From Moryella indoligenes (GTDB taxonomy: Bacteria > Bacillota > Clostridia > Lachnospirales > Lachnospiraceae): 35,830 bases of DNA. The stretch is from NCBI RefSeq assembly GCF_030812885.1, contig NZ_JAUSTO010000018.1, forward strand, positions 1 through 35,830. Direction: 5' to 3'. Shown here one piece after another: positions 8,565-16,827 of the stretch. The notes under the pieces are model-generated. The model saw nothing but the letters and a program-made list of their open reading frames with translations. It was not told where the DNA came from and made no database searches. How positions within the stretch are numbered: the stretch's first letter is position 1; each line of letters starts with the position of its first letter. Both the position numbers and the translations under genes were made by a program.

Positions 8565-9005
8565 ATGATTAAGAATACGGTGATTAACGCGGAACTTGGA
8601 TATGCATTAGCCACGGCCCGCCATAAGGATGCAATTGTGATTTGTGATGCAAATATGCCGATCCCGGATGGCTGCAATGTAATTGATGTGTCACTTATAA
8701 GAGGAGTTCCAACCCTTGAACAGACGATGTGCGCAATCCTGAACGACCTGGTGGCAGAGCGTTACGAAGTGTTTGAGTTAATGCCCCAGTATAATGATGC
8801 TATGTATCAAAAGATTCAGTCGCTGTTGCCGCAGCTGCCTGGCGGAACTATCAGCCAGGATCGCTTAACGGAAACGATGCAGAAGGCCAAAGTCGTAGTG
8901 CGTACCGGTGATTTTGGCAGCTGTTGTACGATGGTATTATATTCAGCCTCCGGAATGGATAAATATGTAAAACAATACGACTGTTCTTTTTTACTGGAGA
9001 AGTAA
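8565..9005 (+). CDS. RbsD/FucU-family sugar mutarotase (D-ribose pyranase-like)
   Basis: A 146-residue cytosolic protein of normal family length. KNTVINAELGYALATARHKD and VICDANMPIPDG match the RbsD start, with the conserved histidine at 20 and aspartate at 28. IDVSLIRGVPTLEQ and VRTGDFGS are further family blocks. The usual C-terminal PyaNiiL segment is diverged (CCTMVLYSAS), so the sugar is probably not ribose. RbsD/FucU proteins speed exchange between ring forms of free sugars. In this locus it may act on an Amadori sugar, which sits mostly in pyranose form, or on a sugar released by the next gene's product. First gene of a three-gene unit; the next start is 14 bases downstream. Confidence 0.8.
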   Translation: MIKNTVINAELGYALATARHKDAIVICDANMPIPDGCNVIDVSLIRGVPTLEQTMCAILNDLVAERYEVFELMPQYNDAMYQKIQSLLPQLPGGTISQDRLTETMQKAKVVVRTGDFGSCCTMVLYSASGMDKYVKQYDCSFLLEK

Positions 9006-9019
9006 GATAAGAGGATCAT

Positions 9020-10111
9020 ATGGAAGAAAAAAAACATACCCAGATTGTGGTAGAAGAAAATAATGAGCATGGTTTTGATTCCTATCGCGTACCGGGAATC
9101 GTGACAGCCTCCAATGGGGATTTGCTCCTGACCTATGAAGGAAGAAAAGATGGAGGAAACAGCAGAACTCTGTTTTTAAGAAGATATCGCATGATAGATG
9201 AAACGATAGAGCCAATCGGCGAGCGGGTTACGATGGTTTCTCCCAAAGACGATGAGCTGATTCATAATCCCTTGTTAATAGCAGCTACGGAGGGAAAGCT
9301 CTATTTTTTCTGGTGTCAGGATTATAAGAGATTATTTTTGAAAGAAAGCGATGATAATGGTGCATCATTTGGACCGAAAAGAGAGTTGACATCCCTGATT
9401 GACGGATTCCGGAAAGAATGGCCGGTTACATTGTGGGCGATTGCACCTGGTCATGGAATAAGCAAAAAAGATGGGACACTGATACTTCCATTGTGGCTGA
9501 GCCGTGGGGAAAATGCCCATCTCCCAGCGTGTTTTGCATGTCTATCCAGTCAGGATCAAGGGAAAACATGGAGATGCAGCAGTGTGGTTCCGGCGGAAAA
9601 CGGGGTTGGCGATCCCACAGAAAGCTCCGTGGCAGAACGGAGTGATGGAACACTGCTTGCAACCATGCGCCATGAAATCCCAGGCGTCAGAAGAAGAGCT
9701 TTTTGTGAAAGCAAAAAAGAGATAGAAGGGGAATATACTATACACTGGGGAGAACCCTGGTTAAATCAAGAACTTCCGGATCCAATCTGTGGAGGCGCTC
9801 TTTTGTCACTGCCAGATGGGAAGATGGCTTTTGTTAATTGTGCCTATGGAGATGAACCAGCACTGAAACGGCAGAAACAGGGAGAGTCTGTCCGCTGGAG
9901 TCTTGACGCTCGTCAGAAGCTCACGATTCGGCTCAGTAAGGATGATGGTGTTACATGGAACGATGGACTTATGATAGCAGAAGAAGGAGGCGCATCGGAT
10001 CTTGCAGGAAAGAATGTGATTGCCTGCTTCTATGAGGAAGGCTGGCAGGATGGAAACTGCATTTTTAATCAGAGATTATCACTGGCGGTTATTCCGCTGG
10101 CTTTGATATGA
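9020..10111 (+). CDS. Sialidase-fold (BNR repeat) protein, cytosolic
   Basis: A 363-residue six-bladed-propeller protein. YRVP with Arg23 stands in for the FRIP motif, EGRKDGG (Arg42, Asp44) fits the catalytic Asp loop, and Asp-boxes appear as SSQDQGKTW and SKDDGVTW. ATMRHE supplies another Arg. It has no signal peptide, so it would act inside the cell. In GH33 sialidases an aYSdL-type segment carries the nucleophilic tyrosine; here the corresponding stretch reads GGASDLAGKN and seems to lack that tyrosine, followed by ACFYEEG. I therefore hold 'exo-alpha-sialidase' only as a fold call; another glycan-cleaving or epimerising role is possible. The stop overlaps the next ATG (ATGA). Confidence 0.75.
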   Translation: MEEKKHTQIVVEENNEHGFDSYRVPGIVTASNGDLLLTYEGRKDGGNSRTLFLRRYRMIDETIEPIGERVTMVSPKDDELIHNPLLIAATEGKLYFFWCQDYKRLFLKESDDNGASFGPKRELTSLIDGFRKEWPVTLWAIAPGHGISKKDGTLILPLWLSRGENAHLPACFACLSSQDQGKTWRCSSVVPAENGVGDPTESSVAERSDGTLLATMRHEIPGVRRRAFCESKKEIEGEYTIHWGEPWLNQELPDPICGGALLSLPDGKMAFVNCAYGDEPALKRQKQGESVRWSLDARQKLTIRLSKDDGVTWNDGLMIAEEGGASDLAGKNVIACFYEEGWQDGNCIFNQRLSLAVIPLALI

Positions 10112-11334
10112 CTGGGGTGGGAAAAGATACATTTGTGAAGGGGAAAAGGAGCTGTACCGTTCTGTTTTTTTCGGCCTATTTTATTTATTATGCGGCCTAT
10201 TGTGTCTTTTCCAGTTTCAGTGTTTTGTTTTTAACAGAACAATCTTATAGTGCCACTGTCTGCGGAATTATTACCAGTTTGACATTTTTGGCCAATCTTT
10301 TGATGGAACCGGTGGGAGGCTATATAACAGATACATTTCTGCCCACTAGGAGATACCTTTTAATTTGTATCGGTATCGTATCGGTGGTTTGTGCCTTTTG
10401 TACAAAATTCATGGACCAGCCATGGCTGCTTCTGCCTGGTCTGGTTCTGGCAGCCGGATTGGCCTATCCCTTTAGTCAGTTGATGGATGCCTGGGTTAAT
10501 TTAAGTAAGGAAAGTTATCCGGGATTGATATACAGCCGGATTCGTGCCGGTGGTTCTATTGGATTTGCAGTGATGTCAGTGATTGGAGGATTTTATTTCA
10601 AACACTGGGGATGGAATCGTTATTTTCAGATGCAGATTCTTTTATTTCTTATGATGATTCCATTTCTCATCCTGCTTCCGGATACCAGGCTTGGCAATCA
10701 TCGAAAGAAAGGGGAGGCAGAGAAAAGTTTTTCGTTTGTTCAGGCGTTTCAGCAATTGGTAAAAAGCCGTCGTTTTTTGTTTTGTTTAACAATAAGCACT
10801 CTTTATTGGTTCAGTCATCGGCCAGTTGGCAGCTTCCTGTCATTGATTATTGCGGAGCGTGGAGGAGATGCGGAATTATTTGGAAATGTTTGCGGAATAG
10901 GAGCAGCAGTAGAGTTTTTGAGTCTGCTTTTGTTAGCCTATATTGGAAAAAAGAAAACCTATCCGGCCCTCTGGGGGATGGCAGCAGCTTTGGGCACAAA
11001 CCTGCTTCGTCCGATTTGTTTTCAGCTCTTTGGGGGCGAGTGGTCCCTTTATCTGGGACAGATTCTTCAATCAGTCAGTTTTGCCCTCTATATGAGCGCC
11101 AGCGTAGAATGTTTTGCGGAAATATCGGATGAACGTCTGAAAAGCTTTAGTATTTCCATTGGTCTGACTATCAGCAGTGTGATTGGAACAGTATGTGCGA
11201 ATCTGGCAGGAGGAAAACTGTGTGACCTGTTTCATCCGGGAAGGCTGATTCTTCTTAGCTTAATATTAGGAAGTATAAATTTGCTTTTTTTTGCATTTTT
11301 TAAAGAGAAACTTGACAATGAAAATATATGGTGA
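10108..11334 (+). CDS. MFS transporter, probably sugar or sugar-conjugate uptake
   Basis: A 408-residue membrane protein with about 12 hydrophobic helices, starting with VLFFSAYFIYYAAYC. Blocks such as LLMEPVGGYITDTFLPTRR, between helices 2 and 3, and YSRIRAGGSIGFA are typical of the LacY-like/nucleoside-H+ branch of the major facilitator superfamily. The four-base overlap with the sialidase-fold gene indicates translational coupling and a shared substrate. A promoter-like TTGACA is embedded in its 3' end. An exporter role cannot be excluded. Confidence 0.8.
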   Translation: MTGVGKDTFVKGKRSCTVLFFSAYFIYYAAYCVFSSFSVLFLTEQSYSATVCGIITSLTFLANLLMEPVGGYITDTFLPTRRYLLICIGIVSVVCAFCTKFMDQPWLLLPGLVLAAGLAYPFSQLMDAWVNLSKESYPGLIYSRIRAGGSIGFAVMSVIGGFYFKHWGWNRYFQMQILLFLMMIPFLILLPDTRLGNHRKKGEAEKSFSFVQAFQQLVKSRRFLFCLTISTLYWFSHRPVGSFLSLIIAERGGDAELFGNVCGIGAAVEFLSLLLLAYIGKKKTYPALWGMAAALGTNLLRPICFQLFGGEWSLYLGQILQSVSFALYMSASVECFAEISDERLKSFSISIGLTISSVIGTVCANLAGGKLCDLFHPGRLILLSLILGSINLLFFAFFKEKLDNENIW

Positions 11335-11375
11335 TGGAATAACAAATGTTAGAATGTATATAATGTCATATAACA
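11312..11375 (+). promoter_or_regulatory. Possible promoter plus operator at the 3' end of the MFS gene
   Basis: TTGACA (11312-11317), 17 bases, TGGAAT (11335-11340), then operator-like GTATATAATG (11356-11365) and TCATATAACA (11366-11375). A TATAAT also occurs at 11359-11364. The box type matches those at 8517, 16716 and 21829. Transcripts from here would run straight into the terminator at 11427-11469. Confidence 0.35.
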
Positions 11376-11426
11376 AATTGAGAGCCGAAAGAACAAAATT
11401 TATTTTGACTTTGGCATCATAATACG

Positions 11427-11469
11427 AAAGCGGAATTACTCTTCAATGAAGGAGAGGATTCCGCTTTTT
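11427..11469 (+). terminator. Intrinsic terminator after the MFS gene
   Basis: AAAGCGGAAT (11427-11436) pairs with ATTCCGCTTT (11458-11467). The loop contains a further CTCTTC/GAAGGAG pairing. Five Ts end the stem. It closes the mutarotase-sialidase-MFS unit. Confidence 0.85.
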
Positions 11470-11500
11470 GTGACATAGGAACTTCCGTCCTATGTCACAA
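11468..11500. repeat. Perfect 13-bp palindrome, REP-like
   Basis: TTGTGACATAGGA, 7-base loop, TCCTATGTCACAA. It starts within the T-run of the preceding terminator and has no T-run of its own. It looks like a dispersed intergenic palindrome or a transcript-end stabiliser. The remaining sequence to 11586 is AT-rich with no convincing gene. Confidence 0.7.
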
Positions 11501-11586
11501 ATGAACTAAGAACTGACAAAAATCACAAAAAGAAAGAGGTTGGAATATGATAAATATAAAAAACAACAATAAAAATAAATTAATAC

Positions 11587-11640
11587 TTGAAAGAGAAAGA
11601 AAAGTATGGTAAAAATAACATAACGACATATGATGTCTGC
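11587..11640 (+). promoter_or_regulatory. Promoter and operator-like box upstream of the TRAP genes
   Basis: TTGAAA (11587-11592), 17 bases, TAAAAA (11610-11615). A box ACATAACGACATATGATGTC (11618-11637) follows. It shares ATAAC with the other operators and contains GACAT-ATG-ATGTC. The 160-base leader after it is unusual: the best ribosome binding sequence (AAGGAAGGAGAG, about 11751-11762) is some 36 bases before the dctQ ATG, separated by a GC-rich stretch. Confidence 0.4.
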
Positions 11641-11798
11641 AAAGGTATTGCGACATTCAGGTGACAGGGCGAGTAGTTTGACGGATAGGTCGGCCAGAAA
11701 AAGAAAACCTTGAAAACCTTATTTAGCAGAATATCATAAAAATTATTTTAAAGGAAGGAGAGTACGTATTCGCAGCAGCGAAGCGCGGCAATTAGAGT

Positions 11799-12341
11799 AT
11801 GAAGAAAAATATCTATTCAATTGGTAAGGCTATGGATAAAGTGAATAACGTGATGGAAGTATTTACCGGATACGTGATATTTGCTTTTATGGCGCTATTG
11901 TTCCTTCAGGTATTGATGCGTTTTATATTTAAAAATCCCATATACGGAATTGATGAATGCGTAACAGCATTGATGATATGGTCCATGTGTCTTGGATGGT
12001 GTACCGTTTATTGGGATAATGGTCATGCTGTTCTGGAGTTTATTATGAACCGTATGCCAAAGGCATTCCGCAGAGGAACGTTTACATTCACAAACTTTTT
12101 GATTGTAGTGATAAGCTGGGTTTATATTCCGGCATCTTGGCAGCTGTTTCAGATGCAGAAGAAGATGCCTCCCGTTGGAGGACTTCCTATCAGCAAGGGT
12201 TATTATTATGCATTACCGGTTCTGGTGATGGGAGTGGTTATGCTGATAATGTCTGCATATAAAGCAATCGCATTTATAATTACCGGAGATGAATCCATCT
12301 GTGTACCGGTAGAAAAGGAAGGAGGCGGCCTTCTTGACTAA
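11799..12341 (+). CDS. dctQ: TRAP transporter small permease (DctQ type)
   Basis: A 180-residue protein with four hydrophobic helices (GYVIFAFMALLFLQVLMRF; ALMIWSMCLGWCTVYW; FLIVVISWVYIPASW; ALPVLVMGVVMLIMSAY), the standard DctQ layout. IDECVTALMIWSMCLG resembles the family's 'ee..ryl..W' block. It forms the membrane complex with DctM and takes ligand from DctP using a sodium gradient. A stop codon lies immediately upstream in frame, so ATG 11799 is the earliest start, although the ribosome binding site is poor. It overlaps the next gene by eight bases. Confidence 0.88.
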   Translation: MKKNIYSIGKAMDKVNNVMEVFTGYVIFAFMALLFLQVLMRFIFKNPIYGIDECVTALMIWSMCLGWCTVYWDNGHAVLEFIMNRMPKAFRRGTFTFTNFLIVVISWVYIPASWQLFQMQKKMPPVGGLPISKGYYYALPVLVMGVVMLIMSAYKAIAFIITGDESICVPVEKEGGGLLD

Positions 12342-13629
12342 TCTGGATCCCTATTTAGCCGTCTATTTTATCACCTTTGTGGTATTAATTCTTCTGGAAG
12401 TACCGATTGCCTACGCAATGCTGGCTTCAGCGTTTGAATACATCGTATTTAACCATCAGTCGTTTGTTATGTTTGCTCAGAAAACAGCAAACTCCCTAGC
12501 TGATTTCAACATGTTGGCATTACCGGCATTCCTCTTTGTAGGATGTTTTATGAATGAAGTGGGACTAACGGACCGACTATTTGGAATGTTTGAAAAATGG
12601 ATTGGCCACCTCCCGGGAGGACTTGCACATGCCAATGTATTATCTTCTATGGTATTTGCCGGAATGTCCGGTTCTGCTCTGGCAGATGCAGGAGGACTTG
12701 GAACCATTGAGGTAAGTGCTATGTCAAAAGCCGGATACGATCGGGACTTCTCAGTAGCAGTAACGGCAGCATCCGCAGGCATTGGACCGATTATTCCGCC
12801 GTCCATCAACTTCGTTGTCTGGGCATTCTTAAGCCAGACCTCCACACTGGCTATGTTCCAGGCTGGCATGGGACCAGGAGTTATAATGGGTGTAGCTATG
12901 ATGATCTGGATTCCGATTGCAGTGAAAACCCAGCATATCGCCTGTCCACGAGCTCCGAAAGCATCTTGGGGTGAGCGTTTCCGCTCTTTGTATACATCAC
13001 TTCCGGCATTGGGAGGCCCTGCTATCCTGGTACTTGGTATTATGACCGGTATCTTTACCCCTACAGAATGCTCTGTTGTAGCAGCTATGTATTGCGTCAT
13101 ACTGGCTATCTGTTTAAAACGTCTCAGCTTTAAGATGCTGACAAAAGCCTTAAAGGATACATTAGCCAGTGCCGGTATGGCTATGTGTCTGTGTGCAACC
13201 GGACTGGTATTTAACTGGGTAATTGTAACCAGTGGTCTGATTGGCTTTATGACAACACTTCTGATGTCATTAGGAAATAGGATCATCATTCTTTTAGTAT
13301 TAAATGCAATGTTATTATTCCTGGGCTGCTTTATTGGCTCCATGCAGATTCTGATTATGGTGGCACCGCTTCTTATGAATCTGGCAACGGCTCTTGGTAT
13401 GAGCTATGTTCAGATGGGTGTTATGGCCGTACTGAATGTAACACTTGGATTAATCACTCCGCCGATGGCACCAGCGTTGTTTGTAACAGCGAAGGCGACC
13501 GGTAATAAATTTGAAACTGCACTGAAATATACGGTACAGTTCCTAATCCCGATGTTTATTACACTGATGATAACAACATTCTGGGAGCCGCTGACCATGT
13601 TCCTTCCGAGACTGTTAGGATCCATGTAA
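12334..13629 (+). CDS. dctM: TRAP transporter large permease (DctM type)
   Basis: A 431-residue, 12-helix protein of usual length. Diagnostic blocks include IGHLPGGLAHANVLSSMVFA, GMSGSALADAGGLGTIE and ASAGIGPIIPPSINFVVW, plus ITPPMAPALFVTAKATG near the end. It is the ion-coupled transport subunit. Translation starts at TTG 12334 with GGAGGCGG just upstream, overlapping the end of dctQ, which is common for these pairs. Confidence 0.93.
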   Translation: MTNLDPYLAVYFITFVVLILLEVPIAYAMLASAFEYIVFNHQSFVMFAQKTANSLADFNMLALPAFLFVGCFMNEVGLTDRLFGMFEKWIGHLPGGLAHANVLSSMVFAGMSGSALADAGGLGTIEVSAMSKAGYDRDFSVAVTAASAGIGPIIPPSINFVVWAFLSQTSTLAMFQAGMGPGVIMGVAMMIWIPIAVKTQHIACPRAPKASWGERFRSLYTSLPALGGPAILVLGIMTGIFTPTECSVVAAMYCVILAICLKRLSFKMLTKALKDTLASAGMAMCLCATGLVFNWVIVTSGLIGFMTTLLMSLGNRIIILLVLNAMLLFLGCFIGSMQILIMVAPLLMNLATALGMSYVQMGVMAVLNVTLGLITPPMAPALFVTAKATGNKFETALKYTVQFLIPMFITLMITTFWEPLTMFLPRLLGSM

Positions 13630-13685
13630 GAGTAAGAAATTGCAGATATTATAAATACAAAATACAAAATTCAGGAGGAAAATTT

Positions 13686-14762
13686 ATGAAGAAGAAAATT
13701 GCACTTGCTCTGACGGTAGCCATGGCAGTAGGCACATTAGCAGGTTGTGGATCATCCACTGCACAGACAACCACATCCGCACAGACCACCGATAAGACAG
13801 AAGGAGGAGCTGAAACAGTAGAAACAAAACCGGCTCCGGCTGGAGCAAAGGTTGTCAAATTCGGTAACTCCGGAGCCATCGGAGAGCCGGCACCGCAGTC
13901 CTGTGAAGAGTTCTGTGATTTGGTAAATGAGAAGATCGGAGACAGATATTACTTTGAGTTTTATCCCGCAGAGCAGCTTGGCAATGAGACTACGATGCTG
14001 GAGAACCTTCAGGTAGGACTGCAGGAGGGCATGATGTGTGCCTTAGATACCCTGGCAACCTATGAATCCGATTTAAACATTCTTTCTATGGCATTTGCAT
14101 TTAACAGTTATGATTCCATGATTAACTACTTAAAAAGTGACATGGCAGATCCGATTTGGGAGAGTCTTGATAATCAGGGAATTCACGTAGTAAACTTCGA
14201 ATTCCAGAAGAATCCGCGTATCTTCTTTGCAAACAGAGAGATTAAGAGCCCGAAAGATATGGTTGGCATGAAGTACCGTATCCCGAACCTTCCGATCTTT
14301 GAGAAAAATGCGAGAGCCATGGGTGCAACACCGGTTGTAGTCGCCTGGTCCGAATATCCATTTGCTTTAATGCAGGGCGTAGTTGACGGTGGTGAGTGTT
14401 CGAAAGACTCCTATCGTTCTGCAGGTCTCTATGAGTCTGCAAAATATGTAGCAGATGTGGATTACGCATATCCGGTTGAGCAGATCTGCTTCTCCACTCA
14501 GTTCTGGAACAGCTTATCGGAAGAAGATCAGAAAGTAATTTCTGATGCAGCAGCACAGGTGGCTTCTCATCATTCTGAAAGAACTCTCGACAAGTGGAAG
14601 AAAGATAAAGAGTGGTTAATTAACGAAGGCGGCGTAACATTCTGTGACATTGATCGCCAGGCATTTATTGATGCAGCTGCACCGTTAGGAAAAGAGCTTC
14701 AGGATGAAGGCTTCTTTACAACTAAGGATCTCTATGATCAGACTCGTCAGTTTAATAAATAA
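13686..14762 (+). CDS. dctP: TRAP transporter solute-binding lipoprotein (DctP type)
   Basis: A 358-residue protein with a lipoprotein signal (LTVAMAVGTLAGC, lipidated Cys about residue 21) and a Thr/Ser-rich linker. The mature domain has the DctP features YYFEFYPAEQLGNE, RIFFANREIKSPKDMVGMK and YRIPNLPIF. The conserved arginine of YRIP normally binds a substrate carboxylate, as in SiaP. That fits a glycated amino acid, a sialic acid or another sugar acid; the ligand cannot be read from sequence. CAGGAGG at 13673-13679 serves the start. A GC-rich hairpin follows, but frlD-like and frlC-like genes lie in the same direction. Confidence 0.92.
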   Translation: MKKKIALALTVAMAVGTLAGCGSSTAQTTTSAQTTDKTEGGAETVETKPAPAGAKVVKFGNSGAIGEPAPQSCEEFCDLVNEKIGDRYYFEFYPAEQLGNETTMLENLQVGLQEGMMCALDTLATYESDLNILSMAFAFNSYDSMINYLKSDMADPIWESLDNQGIHVVNFEFQKNPRIFFANREIKSPKDMVGMKYRIPNLPIFEKNARAMGATPVVVAWSEYPFALMQGVVDGGECSKDSYRSAGLYESAKYVADVDYAYPVEQICFSTQFWNSLSEEDQKVISDAAAQVASHHSERTLDKWKKDKEWLINEGGVTFCDIDRQAFIDAAAPLGKELQDEGFFTTKDLYDQTRQFNK

Positions 14763-14816
14763 GTAAAACTAAAATTAAGAATAATGCTGCCGCTTGGGAC
14801 AGAACTGCCAGGAAAT

Positions 14817-14843
14817 GGCGGCCTCTTCCAGGCGGCCGCTTTT
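14817..14843 (+). terminator. GC-rich hairpin between dctP and the kinase gene
   Basis: GGCGGCCT (14817-14824), loop, AGGCGGCC (14830-14837) with one G-G mismatch, then GCTTTT. Probably a leaky terminator that lowers expression of the kinase and epimerase relative to the transporter. Confidence 0.5.
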
Positions 14844-14890
14844 CGTTTCAAAACAAATTTAATAGGTAAAAATACAGGAGGAAACAGAAA

Positions 14891-15793
14891 ATGGTGAAAG
14901 TATTAGGTCTTGGAGATAATGTGTGTGATGTATATCTGCATACTAGAACCATGTATCCGGGTGGTCAGGCAGTAAACTTTGCGGTATATGCAAGAATGCT
15001 GGGAGCAGAATCGGATTTTATGGGAGTATTTGGAAAGGATGCAGTAGCGGACCACGTGCAGGCATCTTTAGATTCCCATGGGGTCGGACACAGTCATTGC
15101 CGCATCTATGAAGGGGAAAATGGCTTTGCTAGAGTAACCCTTGTTGATGGAGATCGTGTATTTAAAGGAAGCAATAAAGGTGGTGTTCTGCAGCAGCATC
15201 CAATTTATCTGGAAAAAGAGGATCTGGAATATGCAGATGGTTTTAATTTGATTCATACAACCAACAATGGATTTACCGATGGGTTGCTTCCAGCCCTGCA
15301 TGGACTTTCTCCATTGGTAAGCTATGATTTTTCGTATCGCTGGAATGAGGAAGACAGGGTGGAACGTGTCTGCCCCTATATTGATTTTGCATTTTTATCC
15401 TGTAGTGATCTGAATGATGAGGAGACAGAAAAACTGTGCCGGAAGCTGCATGAAAAGGGATGTGGTGTGGTGACAGCTACCCGTGGAAGTAAGGGAGCAA
15501 CGGTTTTTGATGGGGATCGGTTTTATCGCCAGCTGCCGGATTATGTCACTCCGGTGGATACCATGGGAGCCGGAGACAGCTTTGCCACTGCTATGCTGAT
15601 TACCATCTTGAAAAAGCTGGAAACACAACCGGAGGGAAACTGGAAAAACAGTGAGATAAGGGCGGAGATACTTCCGGAGGCATTGAAAGCGGCAGCTGTA
15701 TTTTCAGCAGGAACCTGCTTGAAGAATGGTGCCTTTGGAGACGGTGTGCCGGTACCGAAGACTGAGCATGACCGGATTTACAGAGAATTATAA
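14891..15793 (+). CDS. frlD: Fructoselysine 6-kinase-like PfkB kinase (FrlD family)
   Basis: A 300-residue ribokinase-family enzyme. GDNVCDVYLHTR at the start, YPGGQAVNFAVYARMLGA, LVSYDFSYRW, PYIDFAFLSCSD and FYRQLPDYVTPVDTMGAGDSF all resemble E. coli FrlD more than general sugar kinases. The catalytic base is Asp229 in GAGDSF (223-231). FrlD phosphorylates C6 of the sugar in fructoselysine (an Amadori product), so the protein likely makes a 6-phosphate of a glycated amine for the SIS-domain deglycase at 20669. CAGGAGGAAAC precedes the start. The exact glycated substrate is unknown; it is slightly longer than E. coli FrlD (261 residues). Confidence 0.78.
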   Translation: MVKVLGLGDNVCDVYLHTRTMYPGGQAVNFAVYARMLGAESDFMGVFGKDAVADHVQASLDSHGVGHSHCRIYEGENGFARVTLVDGDRVFKGSNKGGVLQQHPIYLEKEDLEYADGFNLIHTTNNGFTDGLLPALHGLSPLVSYDFSYRWNEEDRVERVCPYIDFAFLSCSDLNDEETEKLCRKLHEKGCGVVTATRGSKGATVFDGDRFYRQLPDYVTPVDTMGAGDSFATAMLITILKKLETQPEGNWKNSEIRAEILPEALKAAAVFSAGTCLKNGAFGDGVPVPKTEHDRIYREL

Positions 15794-15822
15794 AAACTAA
15801 AATAAAAAAGGAAGTGAGGGCC

Positions 15823-16659
15823 ATGGTGCAGATATCAAAGGAACGATTTGCACTGGGGAGCTATCAGTATCTGCGGTATCCATTCGAGTACTTTCTGGAT
15901 ACGGCTGTTTTACTGGGAATGCAAAATGTGGAACTCTGGGCAGCAGGTCCGTCCTTCTGTCTGGATACGATGGACGAAGCGCAGCTGAAAGAAAAAGCTG
16001 CTCAGATTCGGAGCCGGGAGCTTTCAGTATGCTGCATCACGCCGGAGCAGTGCCAGTATCCGGTCAATCTGGCAGCAGAAGATGAAAAAATACGTGAATA
16101 TAGCATACGCAATTTTGAACGTGCATTTTATGCAGCAGAAATATTGAAATGCCCGAAGGTGTTGGTTTCAGCTGGATGCGGTTATTTTAACAAACCGGTG
16201 GAGGATGCGTGGAAGCGGAGCGAAGAGAGCCTGCATCGTTTGTCAGAGAAGGCTCAGAAAAGGGGTGTTTTACTTGTGCTGGAGACATTGACACCTCTGT
16301 CTTCGAATGTGCTGAACACGCCGGAGCAGCAGAAAGAGATGATTTCCCTTATGCCTTCAGGAAGCATGAAGCCTATGCTGGATATAGGACAAATGGTTTA
16401 TATGGATCAGAAGATAGAACGTTACTTAGCCCATGGGGAAGAATTGGCCCATATTCATCTCCATGATTCCCACCCGGCGGTTCACATGGCCCTTGGGGAT
16501 GGGGATCTTCCCATCTGTGAATATCTGGATATTCTAGAATCAGCTGGATATAAGGGAATGTATGCCCTGGAGCAGAACGATCAGAGGTATCGTTCTAATC
16601 CAAGGCAGGCAGATATACAGAGCATAGGGTGGCTCAAAAAGCAAGGAGTTTTTGATTGA
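15823..16659 (+). CDS. frlC: FrlC-like sugar epimerase (TIM barrel)
   Basis: Xylose-isomerase-like TIM barrel of the FrlC type, which interconverts psicoselysine and fructoselysine. Supporting blocks: VELWAAGPSF, CITPEQCQYPVNLAAEDEK, VLVSAGCGYFN, LVLETLTPLSSNVLNT (metal ligand Glu), MLDIGQM (Asp), HIHLHDS (His) and YALEQND (Glu), a complete metal set. I prefer ATG 15823 to GTG 15814, because AAGGA at 15808-15812 is then about 10 bases away. It follows the FrlD-like kinase by 29 bases with the same direction, as in frl operons. Confidence 0.75.
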   Translation: MVQISKERFALGSYQYLRYPFEYFLDTAVLLGMQNVELWAAGPSFCLDTMDEAQLKEKAAQIRSRELSVCCITPEQCQYPVNLAAEDEKIREYSIRNFERAFYAAEILKCPKVLVSAGCGYFNKPVEDAWKRSEESLHRLSEKAQKRGVLLVLETLTPLSSNVLNTPEQQKEMISLMPSGSMKPMLDIGQMVYMDQKIERYLAHGEELAHIHLHDSHPAVHMALGDGDLPICEYLDILESAGYKGMYALEQNDQRYRSNPRQADIQSIGWLKKQGVFD

Positions 16660-16666
16660 AAAAGTA

Positions 16667-16725
16667 TTGACAAGTGACGGAAAGAAGAGTATGTTGTCAG
16701 CAAAAGAGATATGACGTTATATAAC
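16667..16725 (+). promoter_or_regulatory. Promoter and palindromic operator of the hydantoinase-deglycase unit
   Basis: Perfect -35 TTGACA (16667-16672), 17-base spacer, -10 TATGTT (16690-16695), then the perfect palindrome GTTATATAAC (16716-16725), the best copy of the motif in the window. A leader of about 100 bases with a small CCGG/GGGT hairpin and GGAGG before the ATG at 16828 follows. Confidence 0.65.
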
Positions 16726-16827
16726 AATATAAACCGTATAGTGTCAACATCCTAAAAAGTCCGGATGGGTAAACGACCATACCCGGAAGGTGCAGCTTGA
16801 AAAATACACTACATAGGAGGAAATACT

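Noticed and set aside
11547..11612. 21-codon frame with a GAGGTTGG sequence before the TRAP genes
   Set aside because: It is low-complexity (Asn/Lys-rich), overlaps the -35 and spacer of the likely promoter, and ends on the -10; chance is more likely than a leader peptide.
12477..13343. 288-codon minus-strand frame over dctM
   Set aside because: The TRAP large permease on the plus strand is unmistakable; the antisense frame is a by-product.
16740..16827. Leader of hyuA as a riboswitch
   Set aside because: Only a short CCGG/GGGT stem is seen in about 100 bases, with no recognised aptamer or terminator/antiterminator pair.
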